From Arthrobacter endolithicus (GTDB lineage Bacteria; Actinomycetota; Actinomycetes; Actinomycetales; Micrococcaceae): a stretch of 64,000 nt of DNA. The notes below the pieces were generated by a model. It was not told the origin of the DNA. It saw only the letters and a program-made list of their open reading frames with translations, and searched no databases. The stretch's first letter is position 1. Every line of letters starts with the position of its first letter. The translations under genes were made by a program, and so were the position numbers. The stretch lies in the NCBI RefSeq assembly GCF_026627425.1, contig NZ_JAPNLH010000006.1:1-64000 (forward strand), read 5' to 3'. This document shows positions 30,089-38,140 of the stretch, piece by piece.

Positions 30089-31321
30089 ATGAGCCTTGTG
30101 ATTACGAATATCGGCGAGCTGATGAGCCAGGACCTGCGCAATGGAGCGGGGGCTGCGGTACTGAGGGACGCCGCCGTCGTGATCGAAGGGGAACGGATCA
30201 GCTGGCTGGGACCGGCCGCATCCGTCCCCGCGGCCGACGAGTCCTTTGACGCGGGCGGCCGCGCGCTGTTGCCCGGCTGGGTGGACTCGCATACACACCT
30301 GATATTTGCCGGCGACCGGACCGCGGAATTCGAGGCGCGGATGGCCGGGCAGAGCTACAGCGCCGGGGGCATCGCCGTCACCATGGGGGCGACTCGCAAC
30401 ACCAGCGACTTCGACCTGACCCGACTGGCGATGGGGCGGGTGGCGGAGGCCGTTTCCCAGGGCACCACCTATATGGAGACTAAAACGGGGTACGGGCTGG
30501 ATGTGGAGAACGAGGCCCGCAGCGCCCGGATTGCGTCCACCGTGGTGGATGAGGTGACGTACTTGGGCGCCCATTTGGTGCCGACGGGTGCGGATCCGGA
30601 CGACTACACGGACCTGGTGTGCGGGGCCATGCTCGACGCCGTCCGCCCGTTCGTGCGCTGGGCGGATGTTTTCTGTGAGCGCGGCGCTTTTACCGAGGAG
30701 CAGTCCCGCCGGGTGCTCACTGCCTGCCGGGACGCCGGGCTGGGGCTGCGCGTGCATGGCAACCAGCTCGGCACCGGTGCCGGTGTGCGGCTGGCCGTCG
30801 AATTCGGCGCCGCCAGTGTGGACCACGTGAATTACCTGGACGACGACGACGTCGCCGCCCTTGCCGGCAGTTGGTCCGGTTGGGATCCGGTGACCGGTGG
30901 CGGTGTCCGCGGTACGGTGGCCACGGCGCTGCCCGCGTGTGACCTGTCCACGCGTCAGCCGCTGGCCCCGGCGCGGCAGCTGCTGGATGCCGGCGTCCAG
31001 CTGGCGCTGGCGTCCAACTGCAACCCCGGAACCTCGTACACTAGCTCGATGGCTTTTTGCGTAACGACAGCGGTGCTGCAAATGGGACTCAGTGTGCACG
31101 AAGCCGTGCGGGCCGCCACGTATGGCGGGGCGCTCGCACTTGGCCGCGAAGGCGGGATGGACGTCGACGGCGCGCGGGCAGTGGGTTCGATTGCCGTCGG
31201 GCATCGGGCGGATCTGCACCTGCTGAACGCCCCCGCGGCGACGCACCTTGCCTACCGTCCGGGGATTCCGCTGACCGCAGCCGTCTGGCGCGCCGGCGTC
31301 CGGCAGGGCCATTCTGTCTGA
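30089..31321 (+). CDS. hutI: Imidazolonepropionase
   Basis: A 410-residue amidohydrolase that opens 4-imidazolone-5-propanoate to formiminoglutamate, third step of histidine degradation. The metal site is DSHTHLIFAGDR near 68-79, ETKTGYGL near 132, GLRVHGNQLG near 222, and SNCNPGTSYTSSM near 309. The start at ATG 30089 has a -10-like box six bases before it. No other hut genes are nearby, so in this organism hutI is either separated from hutH and hutU or kept with the amino-acid exporter next to it. Confidence 0.95.
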   Translation: MSLVITNIGELMSQDLRNGAGAAVLRDAAVVIEGERISWLGPAASVPAADESFDAGGRALLPGWVDSHTHLIFAGDRTAEFEARMAGQSYSAGGIAVTMGATRNTSDFDLTRLAMGRVAEAVSQGTTYMETKTGYGLDVENEARSARIASTVVDEVTYLGAHLVPTGADPDDYTDLVCGAMLDAVRPFVRWADVFCERGAFTEEQSRRVLTACRDAGLGLRVHGNQLGTGAGVRLAVEFGAASVDHVNYLDDDDVAALAGSWSGWDPVTGGGVRGTVATALPACDLSTRQPLAPARQLLDAGVQLALASNCNPGTSYTSSMAFCVTTAVLQMGLSVHEAVRAATYGGALALGREGGMDVDGARAVGSIAVGHRADLHLLNAPAATHLAYRPGIPLTAAVWRAGVRQGHSV

Positions 31322-31379
31322 AAGACCGGCGCCGCTGGGGCTACCAGGGATTGAACGTGACTGAATATAGCAGAAAGCG

Positions 31380-31395
31380 ATCATTAGTAATCATT
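31380..31395. promoter_or_regulatory. Direct-repeat site before the amino-sugar operon
   Basis: ATCATT occurs twice, at 31380-31385 and 31390-31395, one DNA turn apart, embedded in AT-rich sequence that stands out from the GC-rich surroundings. DeoR-family repressors often bind direct repeats of this sort, and a DeoR gene closes the operon. Binding is inferred only from position. Confidence 0.35.
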
Positions 31396-31460
31396 TGAGT
31401 GTTAGACTGTGGTCAGAATCCCAGCTTGCCTGTACATGAGACGCAAGGAGATCTTCCCAG

Positions 31461-32450
31461 ATGACCGACACTGCTTCCACCGCCCGCGCAAATGAAGGCC
31501 CCGCACATGCCGGCACCGCTGTCGCCGGGCCGACAAATACCCACGGCGGCGCGCATATGGACGAAGAACTGAGCAGTCAGCCCCAGATGTGGACCCGTGC
31601 CATTGCACAGGCGCTTGCGAACGGGAAGGAAGGGAAGCTACTGCCCGCCGACGGCGAGCGCGTCGCCGTGATCGGCTGCGGTACCTCCTGGTTCATGGCG
31701 CAGAGCTATGCAGCGGCGCGTGAAGCTGCCGGCAAGGGAGTCACGGACCCATTCGCCGCCTCGGAGGCATTTCTGGGTGCGGACAGGCAGTATGACGCCG
31801 TCGTTGCCATCACTCGCTCCGGCACGACATCCGAGGTGCTGGAGATCTTGCGCCGGCTCAAAGGAAAGGTGCGGACCGTAGCCCTGGTGGGGGATTTGAA
31901 CTCGCCGATCATGACGCTGGCGGACGCCGTCGTCGAGCTTCCTTATGCCGATGAGAAATCCGTAGTCCAGACGCGTTTCGCGACAACGGCGCTGACTTAT
32001 CTGCTCACCAGCGTCGGCATGGACCTGAGCCCGGCGGTGGAGGATGCGAAAACCGCGCTCACCGCGCCGGTGCAGCAGGAGCTGATCGACGCCGAGCAAT
32101 TCACTTTTCTGGGCCGCGGTTGGACTGTCGGGCTGGCCCACGAGGCGGGACTGAAAATGCGTGAGGCCGTGCAGGGCTGGACCGAGAGCTATCCGGCGAT
32201 GGAATACCGGCACGGACCGATCGCAATTGCCGCGCCGAACCGTGTGACATGGATGTTCGGCGAGCTGCCGGCGGGACTGGCCGACGACGTCGCCAAGACC
32301 GGCGCGTTGCTGGTCAACTCCGGGATGCATCCGCTGGCTGATCTGGCCCGCGTGCACCGTGTGACCTTGGAGCGTGCCCGCGCCCGCGGCTTGGATCCGG
32401 ACGCCCCCCGCAATCTTTCGCGCTCGGTGATTCTGGACGCTGCGCAGTAA
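31461..32450 (+). CDS. SIS-domain sugar isomerase/deaminase (AgaS-like)
   Basis: A 329-residue protein with two SIS (phosphosugar-binding) domains: VAVIGCGTSWFMAQSYAAAR near 70 and ITRSGTTSEVLEILRRL near 115, the second from about 205 (FTFLGRGWTVGLAHEAGLKMRE). It belongs with AgaS and FrlB-type isomerases, which deaminate or isomerise hexosamine 6-phosphates; the glutaminase domain of GlmS is absent. An alternative start is ATG 31557 (MDEELSSQPQMW), the point at which family homology begins. ATG 31461 has AAGGAGA upstream and gives a disordered leader. It heads a five-gene operon. Confidence 0.87.
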   Translation: MTDTASTARANEGPAHAGTAVAGPTNTHGGAHMDEELSSQPQMWTRAIAQALANGKEGKLLPADGERVAVIGCGTSWFMAQSYAAAREAAGKGVTDPFAASEAFLGADRQYDAVVAITRSGTTSEVLEILRRLKGKVRTVALVGDLNSPIMTLADAVVELPYADEKSVVQTRFATTALTYLLTSVGMDLSPAVEDAKTALTAPVQQELIDAEQFTFLGRGWTVGLAHEAGLKMREAVQGWTESYPAMEYRHGPIAIAAPNRVTWMFGELPAGLADDVAKTGALLVNSGMHPLADLARVHRVTLERARARGLDPDAPRNLSRSVILDAAQ

Positions 32451-32470
32451 GGGCAGGGACGAGTAACCCG

Positions 32471-32500
32471 ATGCCAACTGACCGAATGCCAACTGACCCG
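32471..32500. repeat. 15-base tandem duplication at the ROK kinase start
   Basis: ATGCCAACTGACCGA (32471-32485) is followed by ATGCCAACTGACCCG (32486-32500), then another ATG. Three in-frame starts result; the copy length is a multiple of three, so all give the same protein. Confidence 0.85.
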
Positions 32501-33526
32501 ATGAACCCCCGGTCAACTCAGGCCGGGGATCTTCCGGCGGTCCTGGCCTTTGACGTCGGAGGTACGGACATGAAGACCGGAATCCTGGCCGGACCGATTG
32601 ATCCGGGCGACGCGGTGGTCCGGGATCTGCAGCGGTTCCCCACGCCGAGGTGTCCGGAGCCAGCGGCGGGCACCGGGCCAGCGGCGAGTCGGCAACTGCA
32701 CGACGGCGCCGTGCCGGGCTACACAGCCGGCTGCGGCGATGCGATAGTGCAACGGATCGTGGAGCTCACGGAGCGCTACCGGCGAAGCCACCCCGATATT
32801 GCACCGGCCGCTGTGGGCGTTACCGTCCCGGGGCTGGTGGACGAGGCGGCAGGAGTGGGACTGCTCTCGGCGAACCTGGGCTGGCGCAACTACCCCTTCG
32901 TGGAGCGGCTTGAGTCCCGGCTGGGCCTGCCGGTGGCGTTCGGACACGACGTCGGGATGGCGGGCGAAGCGGAGTTCCGGATCGGCGCCGCCCGCGGCCA
33001 GTCCGACGTCGTCGTGCTAGTGATCGGTACCGGGATCGCCGGTGCCGTCTTCAGCGACGGGCGGCGCGTGGCCGGTGGTGGCTTTGCAGGGGAACTGGGC
33101 CACGCCATGGTTCCCGCGGCTGACGGTTCCCTGCAGATCCTCGAAGCCACCGGATCGGCCGGCGGCATTTCCCGCCGGTACGAACAATTTAGTGGAACGC
33201 CAGTCAACGGTGCCCGCGACGTGCTGGAGCGCGCCGGAGCCGGGGACGTGCTGGCGGCCCGGATCTGGGCCGATGCGGTGGCAGCGCTGGCCTTTAGCAT
33301 CGCCCAATGCGTGTCCATCCTGGGGACCGAAACCGTGGTGCTCGGCGGTGGGCTGGCCGAAGCCGGAGAGGCTCTGTTGGTGCCGCTGGCCGAGCGGGTG
33401 GAATCCCTGCTGACATTCCATCGCCGCCCGCACCTGGTGGCGGCGGAACTCGGACAGAATTCCGGTTTGATCGGCTCGGCCCTAAAGGCGCGCGACCTGC
33501 TGGCGCAACGGCAGGCGGCGCTGTGA
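32471..33526 (+). CDS. ROK-family sugar kinase without the zinc motif
   Basis: A 351-residue ROK protein. The ATP-binding start is LAFDVGGTDMKTGILAG, AAVGVTVPGLVDEAAG follows, and GHDVGMAGEAEFRIGAARG carries the catalytic Asp. The usual Cys-x-Cys-G-x-x-Gly-Cys zinc motif is replaced by DGSLQILEATGSAGGI, so it lacks the structural zinc. The sequence opens MPTDRMPTDPM, a tandem 15-base duplication. It is 20 bases after the SIS gene and its stop overlaps the next GTG. A DNA-binding head is absent, so it is a kinase rather than a repressor; substrate not known, likely a hexose or hexosamine. Confidence 0.85.
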   Translation: MPTDRMPTDPMNPRSTQAGDLPAVLAFDVGGTDMKTGILAGPIDPGDAVVRDLQRFPTPRCPEPAAGTGPAASRQLHDGAVPGYTAGCGDAIVQRIVELTERYRRSHPDIAPAAVGVTVPGLVDEAAGVGLLSANLGWRNYPFVERLESRLGLPVAFGHDVGMAGEAEFRIGAARGQSDVVVLVIGTGIAGAVFSDGRRVAGGGFAGELGHAMVPAADGSLQILEATGSAGGISRRYEQFSGTPVNGARDVLERAGAGDVLAARIWADAVAALAFSIAQCVSILGTETVVLGGGLAEAGEALLVPLAERVESLLTFHRRPHLVAAELGQNSGLIGSALKARDLLAQRQAAL

Positions 33527-34587
33527 GCGACTCAATAGGACGTGCTGTACGCGCCGCGGCGGCAGGCACGACGGCGGCCGCGACGGCGGCCGGTACTGTC
33601 GGGTCAGGCGCAGCAGCTGCCGGGCCAACGGGGGTCATAGTCACCGTCACGGCGAATCCCGCGGTGGACCTGACCTACACGGTGGCCGGCGTGCATCCGG
33701 GCGGTTCACACCGCGTAACTGCTCCGCTCCTGCGCGCCGGAGGGAAGGGGATCAACGTCTCCCGGGTCGCGCACCAGCTGGGCTTCCAGACGCTGGCCAT
33801 CGCCACGACCGGGGGCAGCACCGGAGCCGAGTTTGCCTGGGAACTGGGCCGCAGCGGTGTCCCGCACCGGCTGATTCCGGTCGCCTCCGCAACGCGGCGG
33901 ACCATCGCCCTGGTGGACACCGTTGCGGGGAATACTAGTATCTTCAACGAAGCCGGCCCCGCGCTCGCCGCCGGAGACTGGCAGCGGCTCGCTGCCGCCG
34001 TCATCGATTGCCTCGGGACCGCGGGCGTACTGGTTGGTTCGGGGAGTCTGCCGGCTAAGGCGCCGGCGGATTTCTACCCGACCCTGGTGGCCTTGGCTCA
34101 GCAGGCGGGTGTACCGGCGGTGATTGACACGTCCGGGCCCGGTCTGCTGGCGGCCGCGAGGGCCGGCGCGGACCTGCTCAAACCCAATAATGAGGAACTC
34201 GTTCAGGCCCTCGGTGAGAGCGACCTGGTCAGCGCTGCGCGGAAGCTGGTGGGAATGGGTGCACGGATGGTTCTGGTCAGCGCCGGCGCCGACGGTATGC
34301 TGGCCTTTGACGCACGGAGCCCGGACCGGTACCTGCGCGCACGCCTGCCGGAAGCGCTGCAGGGAAACCCGACCGGGGCCGGGGACGCGGCGGTCAGTGC
34401 CGCCGCCGTCGCGCTGGCCTCCGGCAACACCGATACCGAAGAAATCCTGCGGCGCGCCACCGCCTGGAGCGCGGCCGCGGTGCTGATGCCAGCGGCCGGC
34501 GAAATTTCGCCGCAGTATCAGGACTTAGCCGCCCGGCTGATCGTCAGCGCACACACCACCAACAACGCAAGGACACCATGGGACTGA
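33523..34587 (+). CDS. PfkB-family kinase: 1-phosphofructokinase or tagatose-6-phosphate kinase
   Basis: A 354-residue ribokinase-fold enzyme. The substrate region TANPAVDLTYTVAG and GGKGINVSRVAHQLG and the catalytic NPTGAGDAAVSAA are the FruK/LacC pattern. The first 35 residues are a low-complexity Ala/Gly stretch. The GTG at 33523 overlaps the ROK stop as GTGA. In this operon, between a SIS deaminase and a class II aldolase, phosphorylation of tagatose 6-phosphate to the 1,6-bisphosphate is the best reading; fructose 1-phosphate is the alternative. Its stop overlaps the aldolase start by 10 bases. Confidence 0.87.
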   Translation: MSDSIGRAVRAAAAGTTAAATAAGTVGSGAAAAGPTGVIVTVTANPAVDLTYTVAGVHPGGSHRVTAPLLRAGGKGINVSRVAHQLGFQTLAIATTGGSTGAEFAWELGRSGVPHRLIPVASATRRTIALVDTVAGNTSIFNEAGPALAAGDWQRLAAAVIDCLGTAGVLVGSGSLPAKAPADFYPTLVALAQQAGVPAVIDTSGPGLLAAARAGADLLKPNNEELVQALGESDLVSAARKLVGMGARMVLVSAGADGMLAFDARSPDRYLRARLPEALQGNPTGAGDAAVSAAAVALASGNTDTEEILRRATAWSAAAVLMPAAGEISPQYQDLAARLIVSAHTTNNARTPWD

Positions 34588-35456
34588 CCCCTACACGGAC
34601 ATTAATGGATGCGGCAGCGGCCGCGGGGACGGGGCAGGGTGCGTTCAACGTTATCCATTTGGAGACCGTCGAGGGCCTGGTCGCGGGGGCCGAGCGGGCC
34701 GGGCTGCCGCTGATTCTGCAGATCTCCGAAAACTGCGCCAAGTACCACGGCGGCCTTGAGCCGCTCGCGCTGGCCACCCTCGCCGCCGCCCGCGCAGCGT
34801 CCGTTCCGGTTGCGGTGCACCTGGATCACGCGGAGGACGAGCAGCTGGCCTATCAGGCGGTTGAGCTGGGCTTCGGCTCAATTATGTACGACGGCGCCGG
34901 CTTTGACTATGCGGAAAACGTGGCGGTGACGAGGCGGGTTACCGACTACGCACAGGCCCGCGGTGTGTACGTCGAGGCCGAGTTGGGGAAGGTGGGCGGC
35001 AAGGATGGAGCGCATGCGCCCGGCGTGCTGACCGACAAGGACGAGGCTGCGGCGTTCGTGGCCGCCACCGGCGTGGATGCGCTCGCCGTCGCCGTCGGCT
35101 CTTCGCATGCCATGACGGAGCGCAGCGCCGCGCTGGATCTGGACCGGATTGCCGGACTCAAGGCGGCTCTGCAGGTACCGCTGGTATTGCATGGCTCCTC
35201 CGGGGTTCCCGACGGTGCGATCGTGGCAGCGATCGCCGCCGGGATGACTAAGATCAACGTCTCAACGCACCTAAACGGGTTCTTTACCCGAGCCGTGCGG
35301 GGGTATCTCGCAGCCAATCCCGCCGTCGTCGACTCGCGGAAGTACCTGCGCGCCGGGCGCGATGCGCTAATTCCGGAGGTGGCGCGGCTGTTACGTTTGT
35401 TTGCGGACGTGCCCGAATCCGGGCCTGTGCTGACATCAGGGCAGGCCGGCAAATGA
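34578..35456 (+). CDS. Class II fructose/tagatose-bisphosphate aldolase
   Basis: A 292-residue zinc-dependent aldolase. PVAVHLDHAEDE (near 75-86) gives the zinc His, EAELGKVGG (near 133) the next ligand, and the phosphate loop and last zinc His lie in VPLVLHGSSGVPDG and GMTKINVSTHLN. It cleaves a ketose 1,6-bisphosphate to dihydroxyacetone phosphate and glyceraldehyde 3-phosphate. The length and the TKINVST segment fit the GatY/KbaY-type aldolases as well as FbaA. Its position after the PfkB kinase favours tagatose bisphosphate. Start ATG 34578 lies inside the preceding gene, and the stop overlaps the DeoR start as ATGA. Confidence 0.9.
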   Translation: MGLTPTRTLMDAAAAAGTGQGAFNVIHLETVEGLVAGAERAGLPLILQISENCAKYHGGLEPLALATLAAARAASVPVAVHLDHAEDEQLAYQAVELGFGSIMYDGAGFDYAENVAVTRRVTDYAQARGVYVEAELGKVGGKDGAHAPGVLTDKDEAAAFVAATGVDALAVAVGSSHAMTERSAALDLDRIAGLKAALQVPLVLHGSSGVPDGAIVAAIAAGMTKINVSTHLNGFFTRAVRGYLAANPAVVDSRKYLRAGRDALIPEVARLLRLFADVPESGPVLTSGQAGK

Positions 35457-36244
35457 ACCGGACCGAGCGGCTAAACGCCATCCTGGATTTATTGGCCGGT
35501 TCCGGGCAGGTCGAGGTGGACGACATTGTCCACCGTCTCGGTGTTTCGCCGGCCACCGCACGACGGGACCTGGATTCGCTGGCCAACGAGCGGCTGCTCA
35601 CCCGCACCCGCGGCGGGGCCGTCCAGGGTTCCGTCGCCTACGACCTGCCCGGGCGCTACAACCGCGACGACAATGGCGGGCAAAAGCAGCAGATCGCCCT
35701 CGCCGCCAGCGCCCTGGTGCATAAAGGTGCAGTGATTGGGCTCTGTGGGGGAACCACCAGCACGGCGCTGGCGCAGGTCCTCTCCACCAGGGCTGACCTG
35801 ATGGAGCATTCCGTCAGGCCAACGTTGACCGTGGTGACCAACGCGATCAACATTGCCGCGCAACTGGTGGTCCGACCGAACTTCAAGATCATGGTCACCG
35901 GGGGAATCGTCAATCCGCGCTCTTATGAATTGGTGGGCCCCTACACGGACATCATTTTGCAAAAGGTCGCGCTCGATTTTGCGTTCATCGGTGTCAACGG
36001 GATTGATCCGGAGGTCGGTCCCACCGTTGACGATGAGGGCGAGGCGACGGTCAACTCACTGATGGCGCGGCGCGCGTCCGAGGCCTACATGCTGGCGGAT
36101 TCGTCCAAGATCGGCAAGCGCGCCTTTGCCACCATGGAGGGCTATCACTTCCACAAGCTCATTACGGATTCGGGAATCACAGCCGATGAGCTGGCGGCGT
36201 TCCAACGCAACAAGATTGACGTGATCGTCGCTCCAGGCGCCTGA
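35453..36244 (+). CDS. DeoR-family transcriptional repressor
   Basis: A 263-residue regulator. The N-terminal helix-turn-helix is ERLNAILDLLAGSGQVEVDDIVHRLGVSPATARRDLDSL, ending in the family's RTRGGAV wing. The C-terminal sugar-phosphate sensor has GLCGGTTSTALAQ and MVTGGIVNPRSYELVGP and DFAFIGVNGID. It is the last gene of the operon, coupled to the aldolase by an ATGA overlap, and most likely represses the operon until a phosphorylated intermediate appears. A candidate site lies at 31380-31395. Confidence 0.93.
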   Translation: MNRTERLNAILDLLAGSGQVEVDDIVHRLGVSPATARRDLDSLANERLLTRTRGGAVQGSVAYDLPGRYNRDDNGGQKQQIALAASALVHKGAVIGLCGGTTSTALAQVLSTRADLMEHSVRPTLTVVTNAINIAAQLVVRPNFKIMVTGGIVNPRSYELVGPYTDIILQKVALDFAFIGVNGIDPEVGPTVDDEGEATVNSLMARRASEAYMLADSSKIGKRAFATMEGYHFHKLITDSGITADELAAFQRNKIDVIVAPGA

Positions 36245-36279
36245 ATTGGCAGTGGATGAGAACGGTCAGCAAATACGGG

Positions 36280-36285
36280 CAAGAT
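36280..36285 (+). promoter_or_regulatory. Likely -10 element for a leaderless CPBP protease transcript
   Basis: CAAGAT ends six bases before ATG 36292, the same hexamer and spacing as before ligA. This favours 36292 over the upstream ATG at 36256. Confidence 0.4.
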
Positions 36286-36291
36286 GGGCGT

Positions 36292-37038
36292 ATGAACTCG
36301 TCAACTGGAACTACACGCGTGCGGCTGCGCATCGAGGTGTGGATTGTGCTGGGGCTTTCCTTGGGCCAGTCAGCCGTGTACGCCGTCGTCCAGCTGCTGG
36401 ACAAGCTGACCCGCGCACCGCTGGCCCAGGGCACATCGACCCTGAATGCGGCACAAAGCACTCGGGAGTACTTTGACCTGACCTACCAGCTGCTGGGGAT
36501 TATCTTCGCGCTGGTTCCGGTGGCCCTGGTGCTGTACCTGCTCTGGCAACCCGGACAATCCGCCTTCCAACAGCTCGGTTTCACGCTCCGGCGCCCCGGC
36601 CGGGATTTCCTTTGGGGTCTGGGCCTGGCCGCTGTCATCGGCATCCCGTCCCTGGGGCTCTATGCCGTCGGTCGGGCGCTGGGCATCACCACGGAGATAA
36701 TCCCCAGCGCCCTCAATACGTACTGGTGGACGGTGCCGGTCCTTGTGTTGTCGGCCCTGAGGCATGCCATCGTGGAAGAGGTCATCGTCGTCGGATACCT
36801 GCTGGAGCGCTTCGGCCGGTTCGGCTGGCCAGCAGTGGCAGCTGTATTAACCAGCTCGCTGCTGCGCGGCAGCTACCACCTGTATCAGGGGTTCGGCCCG
36901 TTCGTGGGCAATTTCCTGATGGGGCTGATATTTTGCTGGATCTACCGGCGCTTTGGCCGGCTCACGCCGCTGGTGGTTGCGCACGCGCTGCTGGATGTCG
37001 CAGCCTTCGTAGGCGGCCCGGCGCTCGGGTTCGGCTGA
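36292..37038 (+). CDS. CPBP-family intramembrane metalloprotease
   Basis: A 248-residue membrane protein of the CAAX protease / bacteriocin-processing family (PF02517). About seven hydrophobic segments are seen. The active-site motifs are AIVEEVIVVGYLLERF (EExxxxG, about 157-172), the conserved His in LRGSYHLYQG, FVGNFLMGLIFCWIYRRFG and the last HALLDVAAF. Roles range from prenyl-protein or peptide processing to immunity against bacteriocins; nothing nearby tells which. The frame extends 12 codons upstream to ATG 36256, but the promoter-like box favours 36292. Confidence 0.87.
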   Translation: MNSSTGTTRVRLRIEVWIVLGLSLGQSAVYAVVQLLDKLTRAPLAQGTSTLNAAQSTREYFDLTYQLLGIIFALVPVALVLYLLWQPGQSAFQQLGFTLRRPGRDFLWGLGLAAVIGIPSLGLYAVGRALGITTEIIPSALNTYWWTVPVLVLSALRHAIVEEVIVVGYLLERFGRFGWPAVAAVLTSSLLRGSYHLYQGFGPFVGNFLMGLIFCWIYRRFGRLTPLVVAHALLDVAAFVGGPALGFG

Positions 37039-37066
37039 GGTTTGCATCCTCCCGCGGCGCGCCCTT

Positions 37067-37106
37067 CTTAGTCGGCCTATCTGGCCGGACCGTCGGGGGG
37101 ACTAAG
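37067..37106. terminator. Hairpin between convergent genes
   Basis: CTTAGTC (37067-37073) pairs with GACTAAG (37100-37106), and GGCC pairs across TATCT inside. It lies between the CPBP and VOC stops, a position for a bidirectional terminator. There is no strong U run. Confidence 0.4.
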
Positions 37107-37138
37107 TTAGCTGAACACCGGTCTGCCCGGATATGCGG

Positions 37139-37786
37139 CTAAATGGTGACAAGCCCATTTGCCGTCTCGAACGTGACACTCATGATGCCCGGCGTGCCGC
37201 GCGGCGCGATCCATTCCACGGCTACGTCATCCAGTGGCTTCTCCACTGGCTCGCCGAGCCACTCGGTGACCCGTTCGGCGCTGCCGGCAATGGTCAGCTT
37301 CGTCAGTCTGACGTTGGTCGGGGTGGCCAGCGACGGGTGCAGGGCCGGGTCGCCTTCCCACTTGAGCATGTAGGGAACCTGGGGATCGGCGATGAGTCCC
37401 TTGATGCCGATCTGCTGCCAGATGAGTTCCTGCCCGTCCGGGAACTTCCGATTGCCGGGAACGGCGCTTCGGCCAAGGCGTTCTTCGAAGGGGGAGAGAT
37501 CGTCCACGGCGACACACCAGCCCATCCAACCACCGCCTGCTGCCGAGCGGGCACGCACCGCCTGACCGAAGGGAGCCTTGTCCGACGCCGGGTGCTCCAG
37601 GGCCTCCACGACCTCCAAATAATGGTGGTCCGTGAGCGGAAAAATGATGTTGCGGGTGCCGAACCGGGGATGGACTCCACCCCGAACGCGTTCGATTCCC
37701 AGGGCATCCGAGATGCGGGCGGCGGTGGCGGCCAAACCATCTGATTCACAGGCGTAAGAAACATGATCCATGCGCATGCCGTTCAT
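37139..37786 (-). CDS. VOC/glyoxalase-like domain protein
   Basis: A 215-residue protein of the vicinal-oxygen-chelate fold, glyoxalase-like domain 3 group (PF13468). MDHVSYACESDGL is the first strand, GVHPRFGTRNIIFPLTDHHYLEVVEAL the His/Glu-bearing region, and FETANGLVTI the last strand. Three starts are possible at 37786, 37777 and 37771, all within six codons. The natural substrate is not known; members include lyases and resistance proteins. It is transcribed away from the SAM-IV/metY region. Confidence 0.85.
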   Translation of the reverse strand: MNGMRMDHVSYACESDGLAATAARISDALGIERVRGGVHPRFGTRNIIFPLTDHHYLEVVEALEHPASDKAPFGQAVRARSAAGGGWMGWCVAVDDLSPFEERLGRSAVPGNRKFPDGQELIWQQIGIKGLIADPQVPYMLKWEGDPALHPSLATPTNVRLTKLTIAGSAERVTEWLGEPVEKPLDDVAVEWIAPRGTPGIMSVTFETANGLVTI

Positions 37787-37942
37787 CTTGGCACTTTGTG
37801 AGGAGCGTCTCGAGTTAGGTTCCACTTACCAAGGTGGGATCTCCATCCCGGGTTTCGGGCGGCCGATCGTCAGCAGCAGTAGAAACGTCATATTCAGTCA
37901 TGTTATTGCCACCATCGGCATGGCAGCAGCACACTGGTCTGA

Positions 37943-38058
37943 GGTCATGAGTGCCAGCGACAAGCCCCGGCTCGCTGGCCGGCAACCCTCCGCTGCGGTG
38001 GGGTGCCCCGGGTGAAGACCAGGCCTTAACCACACGGTTAAGTGCAAGCGCAGGTCAC
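37943..38058 (+). ncRNA. SAM-IV riboswitch
   Basis: The stretch 37943-38020 matches the actinobacterial SAM-IV aptamer as I know it: GGTCATGAGTGCCAGCG, then CAAGCCCCGGCTCGCTGG, then CCGGCAACCCTCCGC and GGTGGGGTGCCCCGGGTG, with GGTC and GACC closing the P1 helix. It is followed by CTTAACC-ACAC-GGTTAAG (38024-38041), a 7-base-pair hairpin expected for the downstream pseudoknot domain. High S-adenosylmethionine should reduce expression of metY-metX, which follow 80 bases later. SAM-IV is limited to Actinobacteria and upstream of methionine genes, which fits. Confidence 0.88.
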
Positions 38059-38140
38059 AAAACCATCTTGGCTCAGCAGAGCGGGTACTTCCCTGTCTGC
38101 CCCGGATGAGTTTTGGTGACCCGGTTATGAGGAGCCACCC

